Assembly: GCA_964020155.1 (NCBI GenBank)
Contig: OZ026561.1
Location: forward strand, 3,476,369 to 3,540,368
DNA: 64,000 bases
Source of the DNA: Chondrilla cf. caribensis
Taxonomy: Eukaryota > Porifera > Demospongiae > Chondrillida > Chondrillidae
Direction of reading: 5' to 3'
Positions within the stretch are counted from its first letter, which is position 1. The number at the start of each line of letters is the position of its first letter. Made by a program: the position numbers and the translations under genes. Positions 1 through 13,000 of this stretch are shown here, in pieces. The notes below the pieces were generated by a model that did no database searches, had not been told where the DNA came from, and worked only from the letters and a program-made list of their open reading frames with translations.

Positions 1-3000
1 GACTCATATCAACAACTTCAGGCATCTCTGAGCAAAATGATCGAACGTGAGGGTCACCACACCTACATGCATACATACAGTACATGTGATATACATAAAT
101 ATATTCATTAGTTACTTACCATGTTCAAAATGTGCATTCAGACTACTATATTTCAATATTTCAGTTCAAACATACAATGTATCCTGATTGGTGGCAACAT
201 CAAAGAGACCAACAGGGATACCGTATAACCAGAAATATTGGCAGAAAGAATATTTGGCGGTTTGTCGAATTTTAGGGTATTAGCGGTTTTTATTTTGGCG
301 GATGGCAAGCCCAAATTATAATAAGGTAGACTGTCAGAATTCCGCTCCTTTCTCTTGAAGTACCAATACGTCACCGTGATTATTCGAGCCACACGGACGC
401 ACAACATCAGGATTACGTAATCCTGATGTTTTCCACGGGTGTTATTATTTTGGCGAATATTGTGTTGGCGGTAGTTGATCAAACCGCCAAATAAAATGAT
501 CGCCAATATTTTCAGTTATACGGTATCCCATGTAACCCTGAGATTGCCAGATGTGACTATTGATCAATTAGCTGTTGAAAGGTCAACAAGTGACCAATCA
601 GGATACATGTTATTTATATCACCTACAGGGAGGGTTCCATTCCCTATGTAGCCTTCTTAAGGTGACATACAGAACATACTGTATGTATATTGTGTGTATC
701 TAACTACATATGTACCATAGTTTATTAGCAAGTTTCTCCATGCAATACATGTACAGTGAATTCTCGTTAATCTACCATTGCTTCATCTGCCAAACCTTTT
801 AATCCACCACAATTTCCCAGTATAATGTACAAGTACCAAGGAACATCCAGTTAATCTGCCAAACTTGTTTATCCACCATATTCTTTGAAAACAAATTGCA
901 GCGGATTCACAAGTATTCACTGTACTAAGTCCTAACAATACATACAGTATGTGTGCAATAGTCTGCTGTACATATGGACTGGGGTCTGGTATCGCTAGCC
1001 CAGTTGTTGAATTATTTCAATGTAAGCGCTTAACATTCCAGCTTGACTGTGCCCTCCGCCTGTAGTATGTCAGAATCCTGCCATGTCTGGCTCAAACAGT
1101 TGGTTTGGTAAACTGGACAGCTCTGGATGGCTAAGGAACATACAGCTATTGTTGGGAAATGCTCGTGTTGTGATCAGCTACCTCAGCAAGGGACTGCCGG
1201 TCCTGGTTCATGGAGACACTGGATACGATGCTGAACTGCAACTTGTGTCACTGGTACAAGTGATACTGGATCCGCACTGTAGGACCGTTAGAGGGTAAGT
1301 GTAGTGGATCCTCACTATGGGACTGTTGGAGGGTAGGTGTAGTGGATCCTCACTATAGGATCGTTAGAGGGTAGGTGTAGTGGATCCTCACTATGGGACC
1401 GTTGGAGGGTAGGTGTAGTGGATCCTCACTATGGGACCGTTGGAGGGCAGGTGTAGTGGATTCTCACTGTGGGACCGTTGGAGGGTAGGTGTAGTGGATC
1501 CTCACTATAGGACTGTTGGAGGGTAGGTGTAGTGGATCCTCACTATAGGACTGTTGGAGGGTAGGTGCAGTGAATCCTTACCCACAAGAGTGGCTCTCCT
1601 ACTCTTCCACATTGAAGTGTGGGGAATCATCCATCATTTATGTCCAATCTACTTATGTATGAATGTATGGATTTATACAAAGTGGAATGTATAGTGATAT
1701 TACTGGTGTGCAATAGTGGTGGGCAATATGCTAGATCTCACCTGTGTTGTGAATATTATGATGATCGCGATTATTGAATGACCATGAGGTAATCACCGTT
1801 TAAAGTAAGAGATATTTGCCAAAATAACAGTATATGAGTCTTATATACAACTTACTTCAACTCACTGGCTATACATATCATGTGACCAGAACACTGGATA
1901 GGCACAATATTATCCAATAATTGCTTTCAACGATAGTTGCAATATAGAATTTCATAACAATACGATAATTGTCCAGGCCAAATGTCACAATTAATATGAT
2001 TATTGAATAGTTGCCCGGCACTAATGTGTACCTTTCATTTATGTAATCACTTGTACCTTCAATGTATGTCGCTTGTTTATTTCCCCTGATTCATTCTGAT
2101 TGGTAGATTTGCCGAGCTCATAGAGAGACAATGGCTGAAGTGTGGTCATCCGTTTAGTCTACGTCACAGACACTGTGCGGCTGCCCCAGCCCGGGAAAGT
2201 GGTCCCGTACTTCTGGCTTTCTTGGATGCCGTGTATCAGGTTAGCAGCGCCATGTTTGATTGAAGAACCTGTACAGTGCTGCATGCCTACACATATTTTG
2301 ACCACCTAATGCCTGTGTTGTAATTGGTTAAGTACAAGAATATGCATGTGTGCACATACGTACATATATGTACTGTATTTGCCTTGGCACACATGTACAC
2401 ACAAATGTACACACACATGCACGTACACACATGTACACACACATGCACACACACATGTACACACACATGTACACATACATGTACACACACATGTACACAC
2501 ACATGCACGTACACACAAGGTGTGGGATAGAATACGGTGAACGTTTGAAGAACCATCTGGCATAGTCTGATGGTCAACTGATATTTGTTCCAGACTTACA
2601 CGCACACACTTAGGAGAGAGAGAGACGCACACATTGCTGGTATCATTCTTAAGCATAATATTAGTGCTGCTATTTCAATATCTATACAGATACAGTGTCA
2701 ATTTCCAACTTCATTTGAATTCAATGAGAGATTGCTACATTTTGTATTCATACATTCCTATTCATCGGAGTACGGTACGTTTCTATATGACTGTCAACGT
2801 GAGAGATGTCACAGTAAGCAGTACAAGAAGACAAAGTCACTGTGGTTAGTATCAACACATGCACTAAGGCACACAACAGCCCACACACACGCACAAAGAC
2901 ACACACATGCACAAAGACACAAACACGCACACGCACACCACACACACACGCACACACACACACACACACACGCACACTCACACTCACACATGCATACACG

Positions 3001-3045
3001 CACACACACACACACGCACGCACGCATGCACACACATGCACAAAG

Positions 3046-3077
<32 letters not shown>

Positions 3078-5458
3078 ACACACGCACACACCACACACAC
3101 ACGCACACACCATGAAACCTATCTCTCCTTTTCAATAGGAGACACTTGTTTTCCGAAGAGGTCCTACCCTCCCTGCTAAACCCTCTTTATGTCAGGAACA
3201 AGCACCAACTTCATATCAGTGTCCTACCTCAGGACCTGGTGAGTATATACTGCAGTCATGAGGTCCATATGTCCATATACAGGGGATAGTGTTAGACAGT
3301 TACTCTCTCTCGAGTTGTTGAACATTGTACTTCCAACTTATTTAGTAGGTGTGTACTAGTACCTTCAAAATACATGTCTATTTGTATGTATGTACTGAAT
3401 ATCAGATACATTTTGCTATCAGTACTGGTTTAAGTGGTCATTACAAGCTGGATATTGAGTGAAGTTATTTGTATCAACCAGAAGTGTGTACTAACCAGGA
3501 GTATGTTCTAACCAGGAGTGCATACTAACCAGGAGTGTGTACTAACCAGGAGTGCGTACTAACCAGAGTGTGTACTAACCAGGAGTCTGTACTAACCAGG
3601 AGTGTGTACTAACCAGGAGTGTGTACTAACCAGGAATATGTATTAACCAGGAGTATGTACGTACTAACAAGGAGTGTGTACAAACCAGGAGTGTGTACTA
3701 ACCTTTAGAGTGTACTAGCCAAGATTATGTACTAACCAGGAGTACGTATATGTACTAGGCAAGAGTATATAATATACGTATATAGAATATATATATAAGA
3801 ATATATGTACTAGAATAACAAGGAATGTGTACTAACTAGGAGCATATGTATTAACCGTGAGTATGTACTATCCAGGAGTATGTACTTACCATGTTACGTA
3901 ATAGGCAAGTTTCTCTGCATTAGGTGTTTTGGAGCAAGTGCTACTTACGCAAGGATGTGTTTGCGAACAGTATCACCCAACCAGCAATTGATAAAGTATC
4001 CCAGATGACCACCGAGAATACATCAATCCTGCAACGCATCAGACACTTGTACAGGTACACGTGCATGTACATATCATACGTGCACATTATCATAATCATG
4101 CATACAGTAAGTACGCGTTGTAGGCTGCATGTGCATACGTACATGCACTCAGTATGTACGTATGTACATATGGCATATTTGGATATAGTATTCATGTGTG
4201 CATTGCAGTACATACAAACAGGTGCATTCAATATGTATGGTAGTCCTACATGTACAATGCATATCAGTGGCGTCAGAATAGGGGCAACTGGGGTGTCTTT
4301 GGATGCCCCACTTTTTAGTACAGCATAAGTATTTTTTATTTAATCCTCAGAAGAAAAAAGTGATTACATATCCAAAACTTTCCCATTTATATCCTAAATG
4401 GCATTATTTGTCTCTTGGAAAGTGCTGTCAGAGAGAATAACTATTAAACGATCAGATTTTCATCTATTCCACCTCCGTTTATAGAGCTGCCATATTTTCT
4501 CGTAACAAAAATGTCTACTGTGCCATTCCTACGTTATTTGACTTTGTGTGCAAAGACCTTGGGTTAGACAACCACAACTGCATCCAGCTTCAAACGATAG
4601 TGTGACCTCCCCACTTTCAAAATGTCTGCGACACCTCTGCATATTGTATGTGTAGTATACCCAGTGTATGTGATGATTTTATTACTGATACTTAGTATGC
4701 ACGTTACATGTTCGAGTAACCAACAAGCTGTTTACTGTGTAAATATGTGTTACTGATATCATGTACATAGGTTGTGATGCATTAGTAGGACAGTGGGTTG
4801 TTTTATTCACACACGTCTATATCTGTTAAACCTCTTGATCCGCTACAATTGCAATTTCAATTACGAATTCGCTACAATTTCCAATACCCAATATATGTAC
4901 AAGTATTGATAAATATCCAGTTAATCTGCTAAACTCGTCAATCAACTGCACATTTTGAAAACAATTTGTGACAGATTAATGAGAATTCACTAAATATATG
5001 AATATTAAATGGTGATTCTGTTATTATGTACATATAATATCATGCCTGTGTTGCTGTTATCATTAGCACTGTCTTTTAATCATTTTTGTAGAATAATTGG
5101 TGCTTTAGAAGAATCCTTTTCAATTACAGAAGACACCTCAACTACGAAAGCAAACTTAAAATCAGGTGATGTCCTCCCTGGTGATGAACAGCATAGCAAT
5201 GGTATCCCGGAAACTGGCAACCCATCCAAAAAGGAAGGAGTTAGTGCTACTTCAGAAGTGCCCAACAGTGATGAAACCATGGCAACAAACAGCCCGGAAT
5301 CAAATAATACGGCAACTTGCAATGAGGGGAACTCTGATACTGATACAGACGTATATGAAAGTGGTTATGTAACAATTACCCAGCCGGTGACCAAGGAAAC
5401 GGTATCGGATGATTTTGTCTTCATCGACACCGCGGTCATCTGTAGTGATGACCCTTGA
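1..5458 (+). CDS. MTMR9-like: Myotubularin-related pseudophosphatase, MTMR9-like (5' end outside window)
   Basis: Seven exons read in phase: 1-46, 1066-1294, 2107-2239, 2690-2844, 3139-3238, 3924-4054 and 5092-5458, giving 386 residues to a TGA stop. All six introns have GT/AG ends. The product resembles the C-terminal half of the myotubularin phosphatase domain, closest from memory to MTMR9: the run [11 protein letters not shown], then [12 protein letters not shown] at the place of the catalytic P-loop, then [19 protein letters not shown] and FPTSFEFNE. Active members have HCSDGWDR there. Here Cys is Gly and the Arg is Ala, so the protein should be catalytically dead. Known dead myotubularins bind and stimulate active partners that dephosphorylate PI3P and PI(3,5)P2 on endosomes; that role is inferred. 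The last exon codes an acidic Ser/Thr/Asn-rich tail with no obvious coiled coil, unlike vertebrate MTMR9. Other dead subfamilies (MTMR10-12) are the alternative. Confidence 0.85.
219..525. mobile_element. Short inverted-repeat element (MITE) in intron 1 of the MTMR9-like gene
   Basis: The ends read TACCGTATAACCAGAAATAT on the left and, on the opposite strand, TACCGTATAACTGAAAATAT on the right, an imperfect terminal inverted repeat of about 25 bp. The body has repeated GGCGGTTT/AAACCGCC motifs and a perfect 28-bp palindrome at 403-430. No long reading frame is plausible, so it looks non-autonomous. Confidence 0.7.
754..922. mobile_element. CAGTGAATWCT-type MITE, TA-flanked
   Basis: A 169-bp element starting CAGTGAATTCTCGTTAATC and ending GTATTCACTG, flanked on both sides by TA. 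The inside repeats 'aatcYgccAMA/aatccacca' words. Related copies lie at 39023-39185 (opposite orientation), 47838-48009 and 55791-55974, with a degraded copy near 4820-4993. TA target duplication plus CAGT ends suggest a Tc1/mariner-pogo type non-autonomous element (inference). Confidence 0.75.
1266..1580 (+). repeat. 38-bp minisatellite built from an exon end and its 5' splice site
   Basis: Exon 1066-1294 ends ...GGATCCGCACTGTAGGACCG TTAGAG then GGTAAGT. From 1295 on, about seven further 38-bp units repeat the same sequence with a few changes. GTAGGT donors recur at 1333, 1371, 1409, 1485, 1523 and 1561, and a GCAGGT variant at 1447. See findings. Confidence 0.9.
2388..3110. repeat. (CA)n-rich microsatellites flanking an MTMR9-like exon
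   Basis: Two impure CA/TG blocks, about 2388-2518 (with ATGTACAC and ATGCAC variants) and 2868-3110, lie on either side of exon 2690-2844. They create long Cys-Val or Thr-His open frames that are artefacts. Confidence 0.9.
3475..3900 (+). repeat. 17-18 bp minisatellite, unit ACTAACCAGGAGTGTGT
   Basis: About two dozen degenerate units of AACCAGGAGTGTGTACT in the intron between 3238 and 3924 of the MTMR9-like gene. The same unit makes the larger array at 29876-30546. The right end (TACTTACC...GGCAAGTT) weakly resembles the end of the MITE at 55984-56158. Confidence 0.85.
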
Positions 5459-7099
5459 GTTGACAAATAAGTACAGATTCTGATTTTTATTCATTTGCAT
5501 CTTGTTGGCTGCAATTTTGTTTATTTATCAGAAAAGTTGTTGTTTTGATAATGCTACTTAATGTTATAAATAATTTTATATGTAAAATTTGCTATACTTG
5601 TATTTCACATACATTAATAATATTTATATATGTATTCATTACTATTATATGGAATACAATATAATGTACATTGAATTTTGCATCATTTCATTGGATTGAT
5701 TTTATTGATGCATGTATTATTCTGAATTCAATGATTACAATATTATATTAGAAGGCTATTGTATTATACGCATTAATCCCATGTATCTGTAATAATATGA
5801 TATTATAGTACCATAATTATTTATCATAATACAGTGGAACCGCGAGCTCTCTATTGCAAACCTCTGAAATGTGAAAACCTCTATAATAAGGACACCATTC
5901 TGTCTCCCAGTATACGTAGTACTGTAGTGTATCAAATGACCTCTGAATTGAGGAAGCCTCTGTAATAAGGACTATGATTAAGGTCTCAAAGTGTCCTTTA
6001 TAGAGAGGTTCCACTAGTACTGTATAATTACGTATTACAGTGGAACCTCTCTATTACAAACCTCTAAATAGCAGAAACCTCTATAATAAGGACACCATTC
6101 TGTGTCCCAGTGTAGTACTGTGGTGTACTAAATGACCTCTGAATTGAGGATACCTCTGTAATAAGGACTAAAATCAAGGTCCCAAAGTGTCCATAATAGA
6201 GAGGTTCCACTGTATACAGAATCCCAAAAATTAGGAACGTGTATAATAATAAGCGCGTTTCTGAGAAAATGGCCGTCAAAATTCACCATCGTAAAAATCC
6301 TTATATTCTCTCTAGAAGTGATGCTAACCTTCAAATTATATTTAAGAATCATATTATGCTAGCTATAGGTTCAGGATGCGACGATACAAGCGGAAACGAA
6401 TCATAATGCAAATATCATTCTTCAAACGCGATTGCAGTTCGCTTCCATCAACATCGCAATCGAATTTCAGCAAAAGTGATTGTAGCTCATGAGCAGCCTA
6501 AAGCTGTCATTTCTCCTGGTGGTACTCGAGTAGTATATAAGAACAATCGTATCAATGGAATGAATTACTATAACAATATACGTAACGTTATCATTATACA
6601 TAGCCAAGTCATACAGTACACACGCCCACGTGAAGGACGGGAGACATAATCCGATAATATCGATAGTTAAAAATAATGAAATAGAGAAATTATAGATGAT
6701 TGGAGAAGTGTGTTCACAGAAGCGTATCCGGAAGGTGCGGGCTAGTAATTATCCGTATCTAGACTATTATAGCCAGTAGTCTCGGGTGTATCCTCGCGTC
6801 GTCTCCATGACCCGGCCGGGCGAGCGAACAAAGAAGCCCTGGTGAAGGTCTGGCTAGGCAAGACTATACTCGACAACCGCAGTCGCGTTGTGATGTGGTT
6901 ATCCTAACAGAAGCTTTCACAGTGAACCTGGGATCTTACAACGACTGAAGCGAAGTTTACGCAGCGGAAACTGTTTCGTGACACAGAATTCCTACAGCCA
7001 AAACCACAACTACAATATTGGTGTCCCCGTCTGCCTTGCTCAATCGCGGGGACGGCACTTTCTCAGTCCTACAATATCGTCTCAATTGACCGGAATATT
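5459..7099. other. Intergenic region between the MTMR9-like gene and beta-helix receptor copy 1
   Basis: AT-rich with no plausible gene. It holds two CAGTGGAACC MITEs (5832-6016 and 6038-6212) and then presumed promoter and 5' untranslated sequence of copy 1. No TATA box or other element could be placed with confidence. Confidence 0.6.
5832..6212. mobile_element. Two adjacent CAGTGGAACC pogo-like MITEs
   Basis: 5832 starts CAGTGGAACCGCGAGCTCTC and ends near 6016 with AGAGGTTCCACTAG. 6038-6212 starts CAGTGGAACCTCTCTATTAC and ends GAGGTTCCACTG. Both contain CCTCTATAATAAGGACACCA and are about 175-185 bp. Both ends of the second copy are flanked by TA. The termini resemble Tigger/pogo elements known in many animals. 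Confidence 0.75.
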
Positions 7100-10000
7100 A
7101 TGGTGAGCGATTAGTATACAAAGAAATAGATAGTACATCCAGATAGATTATTATGAAGCGTGTTAACGTTTCATATTATAGTAACTATGTACGTAACTCT
7201 GGCTTCATACCATATGAAGTGCATGCTCTAAGTTGGGACTTTTTGATTATAGAGACGAAATTTCTCTTCGTTAACGGTTTTCTGCACATGTTTATTATCA
7301 AACTGATCCTCAGTCCACGGAACATCCAGTTAAGCTACTAACTAATTTAAAAATTTCGGATGGATTTAACGGATAATCGTATAATATAGTGTCCGAAATT
7401 AGGAAGCGTCCAGAATTATATAGGGCTCCTGCAGTTACAATATTTCATTGGTCTTAGTTCAGGGTTTGTTCAGTCCATTGTCGTGTTGCACGTTCAATGC
7501 GTTTACACTTGTATGAGAAAGTTCCAGCTGTTTACAACGAATACCTCGGTTCGTTTTGTAGCAATCATTGGGGTTTAAATGTGATTATAGTAGGTACAAG
7601 AACATAACCAAAAGGGCCTTCACTCGATCCTATACATGTACACTAAGTTGATTTTACGCTTTTCATGTTTCGTAACAGATGCCTATCAAAGTGCCTTTGT
7701 TGTACAACCATGTATATGTCAGGCTCAATGTGGGACATGTATTTGTGACATTTCTTATATTTTGTACAGTCTAAACAGCTTAGTAAATACCCTTAGTGTC
7801 TTTAATTTAATTTGTACATATTTCTTATCAGAGGTATAATATACTTACTGTACTCACTATGCAGTCCTGTTTGACATTTTAGCTTGCATAAGCATGGAAC
7901 TGAGTAAAGTGTATGTATTAAATGGGGTTCTAGAATGTACTATACTTCCTACTTAAATTGCACTGTGTAAATTAAATCCCCCTCTGTGGAGGCACTGCTG
8001 GTCACACTTGGTTATAGTTAAACTAGGTACTTACGTAATTACTCTTGTAATGTGCCTAACGTTATCAAATAATCCTTGAAGCCCATGATTCAGGACAACT
8101 TGTATGGTTGTTCTTCTGGTTGATAAAGTAGATTATGGAGGCAAGGTCAAACATAATATGGCTTCTTCTCTCAACTCACTGAACTTTTGACCTTTTATAA
8201 CAAAGGCCCTGGCCAACCATTATTGCATTCATGACTATGTTAATATTGTGGTCATTTTCAGTATGTTACGTACACATAGGTCATGGTAATGTTTGAGTTG
8301 GTGTGTCCATGGTACATGACAACTATTATGTACAGTAACTATGTATGTATAATAAGCATAATAAAAACATTTAACAATGAAAAAGGATGTAGGGATGACA
8401 AGCAAAAAAAGGGAAAGAACAAGGTAGGGATGTGTGGAATGAGAACACCGTCGGAGTGAGCGCACGTCGGAATGAGAAGACTGTCGGAATATAACAATCC
8501 CTATATCAACAGCTGCAGACACTATACTGTGTATTGCACAAGCAATCACTGCTGTTGATATAGGGATTGATTCCGACAGTCTTCTCATTCCGACGTGCGC
8601 TCACTCCGACGGTGTTCTCATTCCACACATCCCTACCTTGTTCTTTCCCTTTTTTTGCTTGTCATCCCTACATCCTTTTTCATTGTTAAATGTTTTTATT
8701 ATGCTTGTTTGTATTCTTTTTTGGCCAGAGGCATGATGTAAAATGTTTATGATGTGAAAAAAAATTAAAAAATCGTCCTCTCGGCGATTCGAACCCGCCA
8801 AACCCATTATAAAACCTGTCATCTGCTCACTGAGCCATCGTGACTTATTGTTATGAAGTAAGAGAATATTTTTAATTGAACAAGATGGCGTATTACTATG
8901 AGGTAGTCGCCGAATAGCGCCGGGAATGCCGCAGTCGCCACATGTAGCACAATCATAACAAGAGTAGGAAAGGGCACTCCGCGCTAAAAAAATAAGATCG
9001 CTCGTGTTAAAATTAGCTCCATAGCTCCAGCAGATACTTCGGTAGCTTTGTTGAAAAATATGTAGAGAAGAAGAAGTCCGAAAATTTGACCTTTAATTTT
9101 TTTGACCTTTCGCCGGTTCGCCTCTTCAACTACGTTGTTTTCACTTGTTAGTAGTTTTGTTACTTCCCAAATCAGCCGAAAATGACTCCTGAACGTTCGC
9201 TTAGGCTTAATACCAGTCCATAGGCGATATTTTGCGAAACTGTAATGTATGCGAGGTATAGGGCCGCCATTTTATTTCCGCGTCATCCCTACATATAGAG
9301 TGCTATCGCACTCTATGATAATTATTGTAGTACCATTCTTGGAGTTAAACCATAGTTTGCACTTACTCACAGCCTTTCTTCCCAATTCTTATCCATCCAT
9401 TTATATCCAACTCATATTTCTACCTAGATAACAATGTACTTTTTGCATCTATTACAGAGGTATGAAATGTCAACCTCCTTTGGGGTTTTCAAATGAATGT
9501 ACAGTTATATGTAATGACCTTTGTCTATTTGCAATGATATCATTACATGTTTACCAGGAACATAGCTTAGCCTGCACTGTGCAATTCCATTCAGGCATAA
9601 ACAATTACGTGATCCTTACAATAACGTGGTAGGACCATTTGTGAATCAGACTTAACGGTAGCCATTATATTTTGCAAATAAGCGAAACATAAAAACTCCA
9701 AAAAATATACTACTGAAATTCACTTCTATATCATTGCTATAATATTATGACAAAATTTATAGTATCTGATATGAGGCAATGTCATCTTGGCTTTTGTACA
9801 GGTCTGGGCTGTTTTGATTGCTCTTGTGATTGGAGGGACTCTCCCTGTCGTCATCACTGATGGTGTCTCCCGTCACATCGACAATGTGAACGGAAATGAC
9901 AGTACTCCCTGTCTCCAAGGTGTTCATCCCTGTGCTACCCTTCACTATGCCTTGACCCAACTGGAGGACAACACTGCTGTTATCCTGGATGTTCTGTCTG

Positions 10001-13000
10001 TTGTGCATTTATCTGACAGCTACGTGTTCGGAATAAGAAACCTTTCCATTCTCAGTTCACTCAATAGCAGCGACATTGATTGCAAGGCCTCGGGAGGATT
10101 CACATTTCATGAAATTACGGAACTGACATTAACAAATGTACGCTTCATCAACTGTTCAGCAATTCGCAACAGCACTAGCTACAACAGCAATGGTGATAGG
10201 ATTGATTACCTTGTGGCCATTTACATGTACTTGTGTAGACATGTTATCATGGATTCCATACATGTGGTGGACTCTCCAGGCGTGGGTGTAGCAATGCTAA
10301 GCGTAACCGGTCATGTAACAGTTTCCCATTCAAAATTTCTCTCCAACGGCTACCTAACTCGTGATTTGGAGTCTCTACCTGATGTAAACACAGCTCATAC
10401 ATCACCTGGTGGTGGAGGATTAATGATAGAACTAGTGTCGTGTCCACCCGGAACCCTACTATCCAACTGCAATGGAACTGAAGATGATGATGTCAATGAA
10501 ACACTACTTCCTTCCTACCAGGATGTCGCCTACAACATTGACAATTGTGAATTCCTCAACAACTCAGCAGAGACACCTGACTTTGAGGACTACTCCTTTC
10601 TGGACTACCCCAATACAAGTTTTTATAATGCTATTGGACGTGGAGGAGGCATCTCATTCTTCATTAAGGGAAGGTCCACTAACATTGAAATCTCCATTTC
10701 CAACAGCCGATTTGAATACAATTATGCCCTCTATGGAGCAGGGATATTTGTAGAATTGTGGCATTATCCTATAAATGTTTCCGTGACGATTGCATACACA
10801 TATGTGGCTAATAACTCCCTTCCTTATAATTCGGTTGTCAATTTTGGTCCAGGTGGTGCTGGATTCAGATTTGCACAATTTAACTCTATCAAAGGTCATG
10901 CGGATGGAAACACTCTAACTATACAACATTCACATTTCGAGGACAATCGGGCCTACTTTGGTGCAGGTGCTTCCATGCTTTTTCAGATGCAACCTTCCAT
11001 TGATCATCCATTCCTCATCGAAAACACAACTTTCAAAAGAAACGTAGCTCGCATTGGGGCTGCCATGGATCTACATTCTCGCACTGCACAACATGCTACT
11101 CTAGTCATGAGAAACATCTTTGTTCTTGAAAACAGCTTGGAGTATGCTGCAAAGGGCCAAGTTGCTTTCATCCACGGAGAAGGCATTGTATATGTCAACA
11201 CTCTCAATGTGATAATGGAAGGCTCAAATATATTCACAGGTAACCGGGGCAGTGCTATCACAGCTCTTTATAGTGATGTTTCCTTCATGTCTGGAACGAG
11301 AACATTATTTAAGAATAACACAGCGTTCCGAGGTGGAGGGTTGTCACTTTTAGGATCATCCACAATGTACGTTTTTAAAAATAGTTCCCTTGTTTTCGAA
11401 AATAACATAGTTGCTACCAAAGGTGGGGCCATCTTTCACACTGTTCTTGGAAACAGAGCATTGCTAGATACACATGTATGTCCTATTCAGCGTGGCCATC
11501 CATCACTCAACTGGGATGAAGTATCCTTGAAATTTATCAACAATGTGGCATATAACCGTGGTCATTCCATCTACGTTTACTCATTTTCTCCCTGTGTGGA
11601 ACGAAGTTTGACAGATTTAAACCAGACTTTCCACTGGAAAGGATTCAGCTACAACTGTACTATTGCCGAATGTCAAGATTTACAGGTATCAGGTGACGGT
11701 ACCATTGTAAATGCATCAGCCACACAAATACTGGCATTTCCAGGTGAACAGATCAAACTGCCTCTGGTTTATTATGACGACATGCATCAGCAGGTTACTG
11801 TGGAGTTAGACAGTCTAGTTGTCCATAAAAAAATGAGATATCCTCTGGACATTGTCAATAATTCACAAATACAGGTGACAGGACAACCCAACACTCATGC
11901 AGACCTGATACTTCACTCCTCCGGTGGGGTCATACTTGGCATTACACTTCAGTTGGACATTGTCAGATGTCCCCCGGGATGGAGGCGCAATTCACGTGAC
12001 TCATTCGATGCCCAGTGTATCTGTATAGAACCCAGTCTACCAGGATTGATATGTAATTCCGTAAATTTCTCTGCCACACTTGAAAGGAACACTTGGGTGG
12101 GTTATCGATCTACGGGTGGAGTTGAGACTGGTACGTGTCCAAAAGGATTCTGTTTGCCATCGCCGACACTTCTTGAAGGCTCTGATCATCACAATCAATC
12201 CTCTCTCAGCAAAGCAATATGTGGTGGTAGGCATCGTAAAGGTGTCCTTTGTGGGGAGTGCGAGGAGGGATATGGTATTTCTTTTGCTTACAGCCATGAT
12301 TTTGAGTGCATACCTTGTAATGATTCTAGCACCAATGTCGCTTCATTCTTTATTTGGTTTGGGTTAGAATTCCTTCCTCTGAACATATTGCTTATTCTAT
12401 TAATTATATTCAAGATCAACCTGCTGACTGGTTGGAATGGTCTATTGTACACTTTTATTCTTTTCTTTCAAGTTGTGACAACAACTCCTGCTTTCGTGTA
12501 TCAATACGAGACAGATTTGAATTCCATAACAGATTGGTATTCTACCTTGCTTTATATCAACCAGTTCCTCTCCGATCTTTGGAATTTGAAATTCTTTTCA
12601 ATCTTTGTTCCTGAACGTGTTTCTTGTCTGCATCAAGGATTGACAACCCAAGAACTCATCATGGTTATATATTTCACTATTGTTCTCTGGCCTGTGATTG
12701 TATACCTGTGCCTTTTAGGCCTACATCACCTGTATCGCCGTGGTAAATGCTGCCATTGCTTCTACGTATATTTGCCCCGCATAAGTCGATACTTGAGCAG
12801 AGCAAGACCAACTATGCCCAACACAACTAACTCCTCCTACATCAACAGTCTTTGTAGTTTTTTCATTCTAGCATACATGCGGGTGGTTGTTCTATTCTCT
12901 GAGATTATTTCCAAGGAGATGATCCAGACAGTGTCCTTTGGTGAACGTAGTGAAAGAGCTGTGTTCTTCTACAATGGATCCATAGAGTGGTTTGGACCAC

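Noticed and set aside
153..506. 117-codon minus-strand frame as a gene
   Set aside because: It lies within the 219-525 inverted-repeat element and shows no recognisable protein features.
8776..8848. Functional tRNA gene on the minus strand
   Set aside because: A and B box-like words are present but D and anticodon arms do not fold; kept only as a tRNA-like relic.
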